The notes below the pieces were generated by a model, which did not search any database, was not told the DNA's origin, and worked only from the letters and a program-made list of their open reading frames with translations. Shown one piece after another: positions 33,231-41,196 of a DNA stretch of 64,000 nucleotides. Source of the stretch: Cyanobium sp. Morenito 9A2 (GTDB lineage: Bacteria > Cyanobacteriota > Cyanobacteriia > PCC-6307 > Cyanobiaceae); the NCBI RefSeq assembly GCF_024345575.1, contig NZ_JAGQBJ010000002.1, forward strand, positions 1 through 64,000. Reading direction: 5' to 3'. How positions within the stretch are numbered: position 1 is the stretch's first letter; the number at the start of each line of letters is the position of its first letter. The translations under genes and the position numbers were made by a program.

Positions 33231-34483
33231 CCCTGCTGCTCCTGGCCTATCTGGGGGGTGTGCTCACCCTGCTGAGTGCCTGCATTCTTCCAGTGCTCCC
33301 CTTCGTGTTCGCCCGCGCGGGCGAGCCGTTCCTGACCCATGGCCTGCCCCTGCTGGGGGGCATGGCGCTGGGTTTTGCGTCCGTGGGGTCGCTCGCCGCC
33401 GTTGCCGGTGGCTGGGCCGTCCAGGCCAGTCAGTTCGGGCGCGCTGGAGCCCTGCTGCTGATGGCGCTGTTCGGGCTGTCGCTGCTGTTTCCTCCCCTGG
33501 CTGGGCGCCTGGGTCGGCCCCTGGTCCGGCTGGGGGAGCGCCTGTCGTGGCGTGCAGAGGCGGGGGGCAGCCCCGGGCGCCCAGTGGGCTCTTCGCTGCT
33601 GCTCGGCGTGGCCGTGGGTCTGCTCTGGGCCCCCTGCGCCGGTCCGATCCTGGGCCTGATCCTCACCGGTGCCGTGGTGGGGGGCGCCGGCGTCCGGACA
33701 CCCCTGCTGCTGCTTGCCTACGGCCTCGGTGCCGCCAGCTCCCTGGCGCTGGTGCTGCTGGCCGGCGGGAGGCTGGCGGCGGCCCTGAAGCGCACGGCGG
33801 CGGCCACTGCCTGGATCCGCCGGGGCCTGGGCGGTGCCGTGTTGGTGGCCGTGGGCGTGATCGCCCTGGGGCTGGAGCAGGCCTCGCTGGCTCGCTTTGC
33901 GTTTGCCGACACCGGTCCGCTGGAGCGGGCGCTGCTGGCACAGGTTCAGCCCGCTGGCAGTGGCCAGAAGCCGCCCGGAACCGCCAGCAACCTGCCGGTG
34001 CTGGGCACCCTGCCACCCTTCCCCAAGGGGTCCGCCTGGCTCCATTCCCCGCCGCTGAGCCGCGATCAGCTCTGGGGCAAGGTGGTGCTGATCGACATCT
34101 GGACCTACTCCTGCATCAACTGCGTGCGGACCCTTCCCCATGTGCGGGCCTGGGCGCAGAAGTACAAGGACCACGGTCTTGTCGTGATCGGTGTGCACAC
34201 GCCGGAATTCGCCTTCGAGCGCGACCTCGCCAACGTGCGCGAGGCCTCGAAGCGCCTTGGGGTGAGCTATCCGGTGGTGATCGACAACGACTACGCGATC
34301 TGGAAGGCGTTCAACAACAGCTACTGGCCCGCCTTTTATTTCATCGACGCCCAGGGGCGCATCCGGGCCACCCATTTCGGAGAAGGCGCCTACGACCGAT
34401 CGGAGCGGGTCATCCAGAGCCTGCTGCGGGAAGCCGGCCAGACCAACGTTCCCGGCGGCCTGGTGCAGCCCGGGGTCTCCTGA
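33227..34483 (+). CDS. DipZ-like protein: CcdA membrane domain plus thioredoxin-like domain
   Basis: 418 residues. The N-terminal half is a CcdA/DsbD-beta membrane domain with its two redox Cys in LSACILPVLPFVFA and LLWAPCAGPILGL. After a linker a periplasmic TlpA/thioredoxin domain follows (about 280-400): GKVVLIDIWTYSCINCVRTL with CINC active site, VVIGVHTPEFAFERDLANV and SYPVVIDNDYAIWKAFNNSY. It should carry reductant from cytosolic thioredoxin to envelope targets. ATG 33227 is set by the ATGA overlap. Fourth gene of the DM13 operon. Confidence 0.92.
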   Translation: MTLLLLAYLGGVLTLLSACILPVLPFVFARAGEPFLTHGLPLLGGMALGFASVGSLAAVAGGWAVQASQFGRAGALLLMALFGLSLLFPPLAGRLGRPLVRLGERLSWRAEAGGSPGRPVGSSLLLGVAVGLLWAPCAGPILGLILTGAVVGGAGVRTPLLLLAYGLGAASSLALVLLAGGRLAAALKRTAAATAWIRRGLGGAVLVAVGVIALGLEQASLARFAFADTGPLERALLAQVQPAGSGQKPPGTASNLPVLGTLPPFPKGSAWLHSPPLSRDQLWGKVVLIDIWTYSCINCVRTLPHVRAWAQKYKDHGLVVIGVHTPEFAFERDLANVREASKRLGVSYPVVIDNDYAIWKAFNNSYWPAFYFIDAQGRIRATHFGEGAYDRSERVIQSLLREAGQTNVPGGLVQPGVS

Positions 34484-34522
34484 GGCCGCCGTGTGGTTCG
34501 GGGGCTTCGCCATGATCGGGTG

Positions 34523-35026
34523 ATGCAGGATTCATCCCCCCGGCTCAGCCACCTCAACCATCGCGGCGAGGTGCACATGGTGGAGGTGGGCGATCGACCC
34601 GCCACCGACCGCCGGGCCGTGGCCGAGGGGTTCATCGTGATCGCAGCGCCGGTGCTGGAGTCGATCCTCTCGGGCACCGCCGCCAAGGGCGATGTGCTGG
34701 CGGTGGCGCGGGTGGCGGCGATCCAGGCGGCCAAGCGCACCTGGGAGCTGATCCCCCTCTGCCATCCGATCGCCCTCTCCGGCCTGGAGGTGCGGATCGA
34801 ACCCGCCGATGATGGCTCCGGCCTGCGCCTGGAGGCCACGGCCCGCACCACCGGCCCCACGGGGGTGGAAATGGAGGCGCTCACCGCTGTGCAGGTGGGT
34901 CTGCTCACCCTCTACGACATGGTCAAATCCGCCGATCCGGCGATGACGATCGGACCCGTGCGGCTGCTGCGCAAGGAGGGTGGGCGCCATGGGGTGTGGG
35001 AGTCGCCCACCAGCGGGCGCGCCTGA
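34523..35026 (+). CDS. moaC: Cyclic pyranopterin monophosphate synthase
   Basis: 167 residues. MoaC converts the MoaA product to cPMP, the first stable intermediate of molybdenum cofactor synthesis. Motifs: [55 protein letters not shown] and [23 protein letters not shown] 34523 gives the normal length. moeA follows after 4 bp. Confidence 0.96.
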   Translation: MQDSSPRLSHLNHRGEVHMVEVGDRPATDRRAVAEGFIVIAAPVLESILSGTAAKGDVLAVARVAAIQAAKRTWELIPLCHPIALSGLEVRIEPADDGSGLRLEATARTTGPTGVEMEALTAVQVGLLTLYDMVKSADPAMTIGPVRLLRKEGGRHGVWESPTSGRA

Positions 35027-35030
35027 ACCG

Positions 35031-36299
35031 ATGGCCGCGACCCCACCGCTCTCCTCTGTTTCTTCGGAACCCTTTCCCGCCGAGGGTCTGCCCCTGGGGG
35101 AGGCGCGCCGCCTCATTCTCGAAGCCCTGCAGCCCTTGGGCGGCAGCGAGCACCTGAGCCTGGCGGAGGCCCTGGGCCGGGTGAGCGCCGAACCCGCGCT
35201 CGCCCGCGAGGCGGTGCCGGGGTTTCGGGCCTCGATCATGGATGGCTATGCCCTGGCCGATGCCGGGGTGCCGGCGTTGGGGCAGAGCTGGCGCCTGGTG
35301 GGGCGCTCGGCCCCGGGGGCTCCCTATGCCGGCGTGTTGGCGGCGGGGGAGGCGATCCGCATCCTCACCGGTGCGCCCCTGCCGGAGGGGGCCCGGCGGG
35401 TGCTGCCCCAGGAGCTGGTGGAGCGGGAGGAGTCCGCGTTTCTGCGTCTGGGCCGTCCGGCGGGGCCGAACCCCTGGATCCGCGCTGCTGAGGAGGAGGC
35501 CGCAGCAGGCCAGGAGCTGCTGGCGGCGGGGGAGCGGCTCGGGGTGGCCGACCTGGCGCGCCTGGCTGGTTGCGGTGTGGCGGAGTTGGCGGTGCGTCCC
35601 CGCCCCCGCATTGGTCTGCTGATCAGTGGCGATGAGCTGGTGGCGCCCGGAACGCCCCGCGCTCTGGGGTGCATCTGGGAGAGCAATGGCACCCTGCTGG
35701 AGGCCCTGCTGAGGCGGCTGGGCTACGGCGTCAGCGAGCGGCGCGTGGTGGCCGATGATCCCGGCGCCCTGCGCCAGGCCCTGATCGAGTTGGCGGCGTC
35801 CAGTGACGTGGTGGTGAGCACCGGCGGCGTGTCGGCGGGCGACAGCGACTGGATTCGTTCGCTCGTGGCGGAGCTGGGGCAGGTGGCCTTCTGGAAGTTG
35901 TTTCTCAAACCGGGTCGCCCCTTCGCCTGGGGCCAGGTGCAGGGGCGGCCGTTCTTCGGTCTGCCGGGCAACCCCGTGGCGGCGGCGATCACGGCGTTGC
36001 AGCTGCTCTGGCCGGCGCTGCAGCGGCTGGAGGGGGCCGAGATTCAGCTGCTGCCACGGCTGAAGGTGCATCTGGCGGCGGATCTCAACCGCGGCCCCGG
36101 CCGCCCGGAACTGGCCCGGGCGCGGCTGCAGGTGGGAGCGGATGGGGGCTTGCTGGCGCTGGTGGAGGGCAGCCAGGCCTCCTCGCGGCTGGGGTCGCTG
36201 CAGGGGGCCGACCTGCTGCTGGAGATCCCCGCCGAAGCGGGAAACCTGGCGGCAGGCACGGAACTGTGGGCCCAGCTGCTGCGGCTGCCGATCTTTTAG
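35031..36299 (+). CDS. moeA: Molybdopterin molybdenumtransferase
   Basis: 422 residues. MoeA inserts molybdate into adenylylated molybdopterin. Recognisable: PGFRASIMDGYALADAG, EAIRILTGAPLPEGARRVLP, the MPT-binding VVVSTGGVSAGDSDWIRS, and LPGNPVAAAITALQLLWPAL. ATG 35031, four bases after the moaC stop, is chosen over a longer frame that overlaps moaC. Confidence 0.95.
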   Translation: MAATPPLSSVSSEPFPAEGLPLGEARRLILEALQPLGGSEHLSLAEALGRVSAEPALAREAVPGFRASIMDGYALADAGVPALGQSWRLVGRSAPGAPYAGVLAAGEAIRILTGAPLPEGARRVLPQELVEREESAFLRLGRPAGPNPWIRAAEEEAAAGQELLAAGERLGVADLARLAGCGVAELAVRPRPRIGLLISGDELVAPGTPRALGCIWESNGTLLEALLRRLGYGVSERRVVADDPGALRQALIELAASSDVVVSTGGVSAGDSDWIRSLVAELGQVAFWKLFLKPGRPFAWGQVQGRPFFGLPGNPVAAAITALQLLWPALQRLEGAEIQLLPRLKVHLAADLNRGPGRPELARARLQVGADGGLLALVEGSQASSRLGSLQGADLLLEIPAEAGNLAAGTELWAQLLRLPIF

Positions 36300-36301
36300 G
36301 A

Positions 36302-36316
36302 GCCGTTCAGAACGGC
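36302..36316. terminator. Small palindrome between converging moeA and moaE
   Basis: GCCGTTCAGAACGGC is a perfect inverted repeat just after the moeA stop and overlapping the moaE stop. It has no T-tract, so rho-independent termination is only a suggestion. Confidence 0.3.
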
Positions 36317-36765
36317 GTGTTGCCCTCCACCCAGGTGCCCACGCCGCCGCTCCATTCTCGCTTCCAGAATGGCGCCTCGTGCTTGAGCGCCTCCAGCAGC
36401 TCCTGGGCGCAGCGCTGGGCGGGGCCGCGGCGGTCGGCGGCCACAGTGACCAGCACGATCGCTTCACTGGGTCGCACCCGCCCGACGCGGTGGGCCAGGC
36501 GCACACGGCTCACCCCGTGGCGCTCCGCCAGTTCCTGGGCCAGGTCCTGCAGGCGCCGTTCGCTCATGCCCGGGTAGTGCTCCAGCTCCAACGCCTCCAG
36601 GGCCGTGCCATCGGCGGCCACAGGGCGCACGCGGCCGATGAAGTGGCTCTCGGCTGCCGCCAGGGGCGCCAGGGCCTGGGCGGCGAGCTCCCAGGCCGCC
36701 AGCAGCTCCAGGGGCTCGAACGGCTCCGGGTGCAGGCTGATCAGCAGCTCGGCGGGGAGGTCCAT
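36307..36765 (-). CDS. moaE: Molybdopterin synthase catalytic subunit
   Basis: 152 residues. MoaE with MoaD thiocarboxylate converts cPMP to molybdopterin. Motifs: AAESHFIGRVRPVAADGTAL, LELEHYPGMSERRLQDLAQE, VRLAHRVGRVRPSEAIVLVT, and the active-site Lys pair in ALKHEAPFWKREWSGG. Its ATG shares one base with the moaD stop (TGATG). Confidence 0.95.
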   Translation of the reverse strand: MDLPAELLISLHPEPFEPLELLAAWELAAQALAPLAAAESHFIGRVRPVAADGTALEALELEHYPGMSERRLQDLAQELAERHGVSRVRLAHRVGRVRPSEAIVLVTVAADRRGPAQRCAQELLEALKHEAPFWKREWSGGVGTWVEGNTPF

Positions 36766-37025
36766 CAGCCGCCGCTGATCGGGGGCAAAAAAGCCAGCTC
36801 ATCGCCGGCCCTGAGCTGCGCATCGGCGACGGCGAACTGCTGGTTGATGGCGATTCGCAGCGGGGCGGGCAGCGGGATCGGCCCCAGCCCCAGCCGCTCC
36901 CAGATCTCGGCAGCGCTGACGACACCCTCCCCCAGGGGCACGGTCCGCTCGCCCCAGCCGGCCTGCTCCCGCAACCGCGCGAACAGGCGCACAGTGATGG
37001 TGGGGGTGGCCTCGGGGGCGGGCAT
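36765..37025 (-). CDS. moaD: Molybdopterin synthase sulfur-carrier subunit
   Basis: 86 residues with a ubiquitin-like fold: TITVRLFARLREQAGWGERT, then RIAINQQFAVADAQLRAGDE and LAFLPPISGG. The C-terminal Gly-Gly is the thiocarboxylated end. ATG 37025 gives the usual length; an upstream extension is not used. Coupled to moaE; divergent from moaB with 98 bp between. Confidence 0.92.
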   Translation of the reverse strand: MPAPEATPTITVRLFARLREQAGWGERTVPLGEGVVSAAEIWERLGLGPIPLPAPLRIAINQQFAVADAQLRAGDELAFLPPISGG

Positions 37026-37123
37026 CACGGGGAGCTGGCTTCGATGAGCCTGGCACCTCCTGCCCAACGCCGGTTGAGCCGCCCGACGCTCGTGTCTAGG
37101 GTCGGGCACCAGCCAGCGCCGCC

Positions 37124-37648
37124 GTGGGCCTTGCGATCGCCCTGCTCACTATCTCCGATCGCCGCAGTGCCGATCCTGAGCTGGCCGACCCCTCCGGCGA
37201 TGCCCTCGAGCAGCGCCTGGGCGCGGCGGGCCATCAACTGCTGGAGCGTTGCCGTGTTCCCGACGATCGCTACCGGGTGCGCGCCGAGCTCAGCCGCTGG
37301 ATCGCTGACCCCGCCGTGCAGGTGGTGATCAGCTCAGGCGGCACCGGCCTCACCGGCCGCGACGGCACCCCGGAGGCGGTGGCGCCCCTGCTCGACAAGA
37401 CGATCGAGGGCTTCGGCGAACTGTTCCGGGTGCTGTCGTTTGAGACCATCGGCACCAGCAGCCTGCAGAGCCGTTGCCTCGCCGGGGTGGCCAATGGCAC
37501 GGTGATCTTCGTGTTGCCCGGTTCCCTCGATGCCGTCACCACCGCCTGGGATCGGCTGATCGGCGCCCAGCTGGAGGCCACCACGGTTCCGTGCAATCTG
37601 GTGCAGCTGCTGCCGCGGCTGCGGGAGTCGCCGCACCGGCCGGCCTGA
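37124..37648 (+). CDS. moaB: Molybdenum cofactor biosynthesis protein B
   Basis: 174 residues starting at GTG 37124 (MGLAIALLTISDRRSADPEL). The MoaB/MogA MPT-binding loop is VQVVISSGGTGLTGRDGTPE; other family pieces are RVLSFETIGTSSLQSRCLAG and VIFVLPGSLDAVTTAWDRL. It is expected to adenylylate molybdopterin before MoeA acts. Confidence 0.93.
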   Translation: MGLAIALLTISDRRSADPELADPSGDALEQRLGAAGHQLLERCRVPDDRYRVRAELSRWIADPAVQVVISSGGTGLTGRDGTPEAVAPLLDKTIEGFGELFRVLSFETIGTSSLQSRCLAGVANGTVIFVLPGSLDAVTTAWDRLIGAQLEATTVPCNLVQLLPRLRESPHRPA

Positions 37649-37654
37649 TCAGCC

Positions 37655-38404
37655 ATGGAGCCTTCCACCTGGCTGCTGGCGGCCCTGGCCGCCGTGGCCT
37701 TTCTCTATGCCGGCGTCGGCCATGCCGGCGCCTCCGGCTACATCGCTGTGCTGGCCCTGGCGGGATTCAGCGCCGCTGAAATCCGCCCCCTGGCGCTGGT
37801 GCTCAATGTGCTGGTGGCGGGCCTGGCCAGTTGGCAGTTCATCGGCGCGGGCCACTTCCGCCGCGCCGTGTTCCTGCCCCTGGCGCTGGCCTCGGTGCCC
37901 GCCGCCCTGGTGGGGGGGATGGTGGCCCTGCCGGGCCCCCTGCTGCAACGGCTGATCGGAGTGGTGCTGCTGCTGTCCGCCTGGCGGTTGCTGCGGCCGG
38001 CGCTGCCGGAACCGTCCGCCGGGGCCGTGCCGGGGCCGCTGGGTCTGGGGCTCACCGGCGGCCTGCTCGGCCTGCTGGCCGGCCTTACCGGCACGGGCGG
38101 CGGCATCTTCCTCACGCCGTTGCTGATCCTGCGGGGCTGGCTGGCGCCGCGCCAGGCGGCGGCGATCTCGGCGCCATTCATCCTGGTCAACTCCCTGGCG
38201 GGACTGACGGGGTTGTTGATTGCCAGGGGGCCCGCCGCGCTGCCTTCCCTTGCCCTGGTGGGGCCGATGGCCCTGGCGGTGGCGCTGGCCGGGGCCCTGG
38301 GGGCCTACGGCGGCAGCCGGCGCTTCAGCCCCCTCTGGATCCGGCGCCTGCTGGCGCTGGTGCTGGTGGTGGCCAGCGGCAAGCTGCTGGGCCTGGGGGG
38401 ATGA
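37655..38404 (+). CDS. TauE/SafE family sulfite/anion exporter-like permease
   Basis: 249 residues, about eight membrane helices. Typical of TauE: FLYAGVGHAGASGYIAVLAL near the N terminus, and in the second half LLAGLTGTGGGIFLTPLLIL followed by LAPRQAAAISAPFILVNSLA. It follows moaB after 6 bp. The family moves sulfite, sulfoacetate or other small anions; a link to the molybdoenzymes nearby is only positional. Confidence 0.88.
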   Translation: MEPSTWLLAALAAVAFLYAGVGHAGASGYIAVLALAGFSAAEIRPLALVLNVLVAGLASWQFIGAGHFRRAVFLPLALASVPAALVGGMVALPGPLLQRLIGVVLLLSAWRLLRPALPEPSAGAVPGPLGLGLTGGLLGLLAGLTGTGGGIFLTPLLILRGWLAPRQAAAISAPFILVNSLAGLTGLLIARGPAALPSLALVGPMALAVALAGALGAYGGSRRFSPLWIRRLLALVLVVASGKLLGLGG

Positions 38405-38422
38405 ACGGGGCGTTGGCTGGGC

Positions 38423-39112
38423 TCAGAGCCCTGCGAACCATTCGTAGCCCTGGTCTTCCCAGGTGCCGCGCCGCTCCCCCAGGGTCGCTGTCACCCGCAA
38501 CCCGGTGACCCATTTGCTCTGCTTGTAGCCCAGCTTGATCGGCGCCGCCAGCCGCACCGGGGCGCCGTTCGCTGCGGGCAAGGGAGCCCCGTTCATGTGC
38601 GTGGCCAGCAGGGTCTGGGGGTGCAGGGCCGAGGCCAGATCCCAGCTCTCGAAGTAGCTGTCGGCCGAATCAATCAGCACGTAGCCGCCCAGGGGCGAGA
38701 GCTGCGCCAGCCGCAGCACATCCGCCAGGCGCACCCCCGACCAGGCCACCACCGCCGCCCAGCCCTCCACGCACACATGGCGCATCACGCAGCTGTGCTG
38801 GGGCAGGGCGGCGACGGCCTCCAGATCGAGGCTCAGGGGGCGCCCCACCAGCCCCTTCACCTGCAGGCGGTAGCGCGCCGGATCCAGCCGGGGGGTGCCG
38901 TTGAAGCTGTTCACCAGCAGGGCGGCGGGCTCCACCTGATCGGGCCGGAATTCAGGCACTGGGCCCTGGCCCTGGAGCAGGGCTTCGAGGCGCTCGTTCA
39001 GGGGCTGGGTGGCGTTGCCCACCGCTTCGCTGAGGCCGTTCAGGGCGCAGCCCCCCAAAAAGAGGGAGGAGCTGCCCCCGAGGCCCAGGCCGAGGAGCTG
39101 ACGCCGGTTCAT
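38423..39112 (-). CDS. Molybdopterin-dependent oxidoreductase, exported lipoprotein (sulfite oxidase/MsrP fold)
   Basis: 229 residues. The N terminus MNRRQLLGLGLGGSSSLFLG followed by GC has a twin-Arg and a lipobox Cys at about 22, suggesting Tat export and lipid anchoring. The molybdopterin domain shows PALLVNSFNGTPRLDPARYR, CVMRHVCVEGWAAVVAWSGV with the Mo-ligand Cys, ADSYFESWDLASALHPQTLL and APIKLGYKQSKWVTGLRV. MsrP-type enzymes reduce methionine sulfoxide in periplasmic proteins using a membrane cytochrome b. It overlaps the cytochrome b gene by ATGA, and msrA precedes both. Confidence 0.85.
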   Translation of the reverse strand: MNRRQLLGLGLGGSSSLFLGGCALNGLSEAVGNATQPLNERLEALLQGQGPVPEFRPDQVEPAALLVNSFNGTPRLDPARYRLQVKGLVGRPLSLDLEAVAALPQHSCVMRHVCVEGWAAVVAWSGVRLADVLRLAQLSPLGGYVLIDSADSYFESWDLASALHPQTLLATHMNGAPLPAANGAPVRLAAPIKLGYKQSKWVTGLRVTATLGERRGTWEDQGYEWFAGL

Positions 39113-39714
39113 AGGGACATCGCCCGCAGCAGGCGCAGGCCGCCGACGCGCCAGCTCAACACCACATGCGCCACCACCAGCAGCACCATGGCCGGGATCG
39201 TGGCCAGGTGACTCACCCGCAGCGCCTGCCAGCTGCTCACCCCGAGCGGTTCAGCGAAGGCGAACAGGCTGGTGAGCCACCAGAACTGGGCCGGTTTGAC
39301 CATCGCCAGGCCACTGATCAGGCTGAAGGCCAGCACGATCAGCATCAGGGTGTAGACGATCCGGTGGGCCGAGAGCCGCCGCCTTGGCGCACTGGCGCTG
39401 GCCTTCAAGGCGGTGAGATCGCCGAGTTCCCCCAGGCGCCGGCGGCGCCGCTGGATCAGCAGGGCCAGCCAGAGGCCCAGGTTGAGGGCGTAGAGGCCCA
39501 TGAAGCCGAAGTGCCAGTCGCGGCCGCCCGCCAGCCAGCCGCCGAGGGTGAACAGATCCGGCACGACGGCTCCGCCGCGGCCCCCGAAGACGGGGTTGGC
39601 GTTGTAGATCTGCAGGCCGCTGGCGGCCATCACCAACAGCACCACCAGGTTGAAGCCGTGGAAGGCCCGGGTCCAGAGCGGGTGGTGGGGCTGGCGGGCG
39701 GAGGTGTGAGCCAT
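39109..39714 (-). CDS. Membrane cytochrome b, partner of the molybdoenzyme
   Basis: 201 residues, four membrane helices in the style of the Ni-hydrogenase/thiosulfate reductase cytochrome b family. Candidate haem histidines are in LWTRAFHGFNLVVLLVMAAS, RDWHFGFMGLYALNLGLWL, RRRLSAHRIVYTLMLIVLA and RVSHLATIPAMVLLVVAHVV. It should feed electrons from the quinone pool or another donor to the lipoprotein molybdoenzyme encoded next. It is coupled to that gene (ATGA) and starts one base after the msrA stop. Confidence 0.85.
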   Translation of the reverse strand: MAHTSARQPHHPLWTRAFHGFNLVVLLVMAASGLQIYNANPVFGGRGGAVVPDLFTLGGWLAGGRDWHFGFMGLYALNLGLWLALLIQRRRRRLGELGDLTALKASASAPRRRLSAHRIVYTLMLIVLAFSLISGLAMVKPAQFWWLTSLFAFAEPLGVSSWQALRVSHLATIPAMVLLVVAHVVLSWRVGGLRLLRAMSL

Positions 39715-39715
39715 C

Positions 39716-40342
39716 TCAGAGCGCCATCGCCGGGTACAGGGCCCGCAGCCGCGCCAGCTTCGGCTGGTCGTGGACCACGATGTAGGGGTGGAAGGGGTTC
39801 CGTGCCATGAAGTTCTGGTGGTAGGCCTCGGCGGGGTAGAAGGCCTGCAGGGGCACCACCTGGGTGACGATCGGCTGCGGGAAGCGGCGGGCGCGGCTGA
39901 GTTGGCTGATCGTGTCTAGGGCCATGCGCCTTTGCTCCGGGTTGGCGGTGAAGATCGCCGAGCGGTACTGGGGGCCCTGGTCGGGGCCCTGGCGGTTGAG
40001 CTGGGTCGGATCGTGGGCGACCTTGAAGTAGATCGACAGCAACTGACCGTAGGAGATCCGCCGGGGATCGAAGCGGATCCGAACCGCCTCGGCATGGCCG
40101 CTGCGGCCGCTGCTGACCGTGTCGTAGCTGGCCTCCGAGCGGCTGCCTCCGGCGTAGCCGGACATCACCTCGCGCACGCCCTTGACGTGCTCGAACACGC
40201 CCTCCACCCCCCAGAAGCAGCCCCCCGCCAGCACGGCGGTCTGCAGCGGTGGTGGTGGGGGCGTCGCCGCCCTTGCGGCGCCCAGGGAAGGCGGCATCAG
40301 GGCGAGGAGGGCCGTCAGCAGGGCAGTGAAGTGTGGACGCAT
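39716..40342 (-). CDS. msrA: Exported peptide methionine sulfoxide reductase A
   Basis: 208 residues. Signal peptide MRPHFTALLTALLALMPPSL followed by GAARA, so the enzyme is probably periplasmic or lumenal. MsrA motif: TAVLAGGCFWGVEGVFEHVK with the catalytic Cys, and GYAGGSRSEASYDTVSSGRS, GHAEAVRIRFDP, DPTQLNRQGPDQGPQYRSAI. It reduces the S-epimer of methionine sulfoxide in oxidised proteins. It heads a three-gene unit with cytochrome b and the MsrP-like enzyme. Confidence 0.92.
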   Translation of the reverse strand: MRPHFTALLTALLALMPPSLGAARAATPPPPPLQTAVLAGGCFWGVEGVFEHVKGVREVMSGYAGGSRSEASYDTVSSGRSGHAEAVRIRFDPRRISYGQLLSIYFKVAHDPTQLNRQGPDQGPQYRSAIFTANPEQRRMALDTISQLSRARRFPQPIVTQVVPLQAFYPAEAYHQNFMARNPFHPYIVVHDQPKLARLRALYPAMAL

Positions 40343-40455
40343 AGAAGCTGCGGGGCGTGATGCAGGGAATACCCGTGAACGCCCGGATCGGATGGGGGAA
40401 TCCTCGACCGGTGGGAGGGCGAACGCCGTAGCGTGGGCCTCTGCTCTGGCGGCAG

Positions 40456-40638
40456 ATGGCTGACCCGGGCTCCAGTCACGATTCCTCCACCCCGGCCATG
40501 GGCGGCGGCTGGCCTGTGATCGACGGCTGGGCCCGGGCCACCCTGTCGCCCCGCGGCCCCCTGCTCTGTCAGACGCTGCTGCACAAGAGCGCCTGCCTCT
40601 CCTGCGCGTGGGGCACCGGCGGCCAGAACGGTGGCGAA
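40456..40638 (+). pseudogene. 5' fragment of an FdhF/YdeP-type molybdopterin oxidoreductase
   Basis: From ATG 40456 about 60 codons read MADPGSSHDSSTPAMGGGWP, then ATLSPRGPLLCQTLLHKSAC and LSCAWGTGGQNGG. The CxxC followed by GTGGQ.GG is the start of FdhF/YdeP-type molybdopterin oxidoreductases. After GGQNGG the similarity ends abruptly and LrgB-like sequence begins in another frame. Only the extreme N terminus of a protein of roughly 700 residues is left. Its promoter and start are in place, so a fused nonsense product could be made. Confidence 0.65.
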
Positions 40639-41152
40639 CGACGTGGGGGCCGATCCGCCGGTGGTGGCCGGCATCGTGGTGGCTTCCGCCCTGCTGGGCA
40701 TGGTGGTGGGTCCGGCCTTGCTCAGCCGGCTGGGGATCCGCAGCCCCCTGGCCAGGGGGCTGGCCCTGGGCACGATCTCCAGCGGCCAGGGCACCGCCGA
40801 GGCTCTGCGGGAGGGGGATCTCACCGGCGCGGCGGCATCGGTGGCGGTGGCGCTGCTGGCGATGCCGCTCAGAACCCTGCTGCAGAACTCCACCGCCGTG
40901 ATGCTTCGGGTGCTCAGCGATGCCGGCAGGCCCGCTGATCTGATCCGCTCCGAGGCCCCGGGGGTTGCCGTGGCCAGCTCCCGAGAGACTGCTGAAGGGA
41001 TCGCACCAGCCCCACTGCGTCAGAAAAGAATTCCACTGGAGGTCCCGTCATTCCATGATCCGGCGAATCTCGGGGTCGTCGGTGCCTCTCACAACGCCCA
41101 CGGACCGCCTGCATTCAGTCGGCGAGCGGGATCGGCAGGGCCAGCAGAGTGA
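40631..41152 (+). pseudogene. 3' fragment of an LrgB family membrane protein gene
   Basis: The frame starting with GTG 40631 reads VANDVGADPPVVAGIVVASA, then LLGMVVGPALLSRLGIRSPL and ARGLALGTISSGQGTAEALR. This is the C-terminal half of LrgB/YohK, a membrane partner of the LrgA/CidA holin-like system. The N-terminal half is missing; a stop occurs upstream in the same frame. It abuts the oxidoreductase fragment at about 40625-40640. The last 60 codons to TGA 41150-41152 are not LrgB-like. Confidence 0.65.
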
Positions 41153-41196
41153 TCGTCAGCAGGGACATGGGGTCGGGCCGGCTCAGACCCACATGG

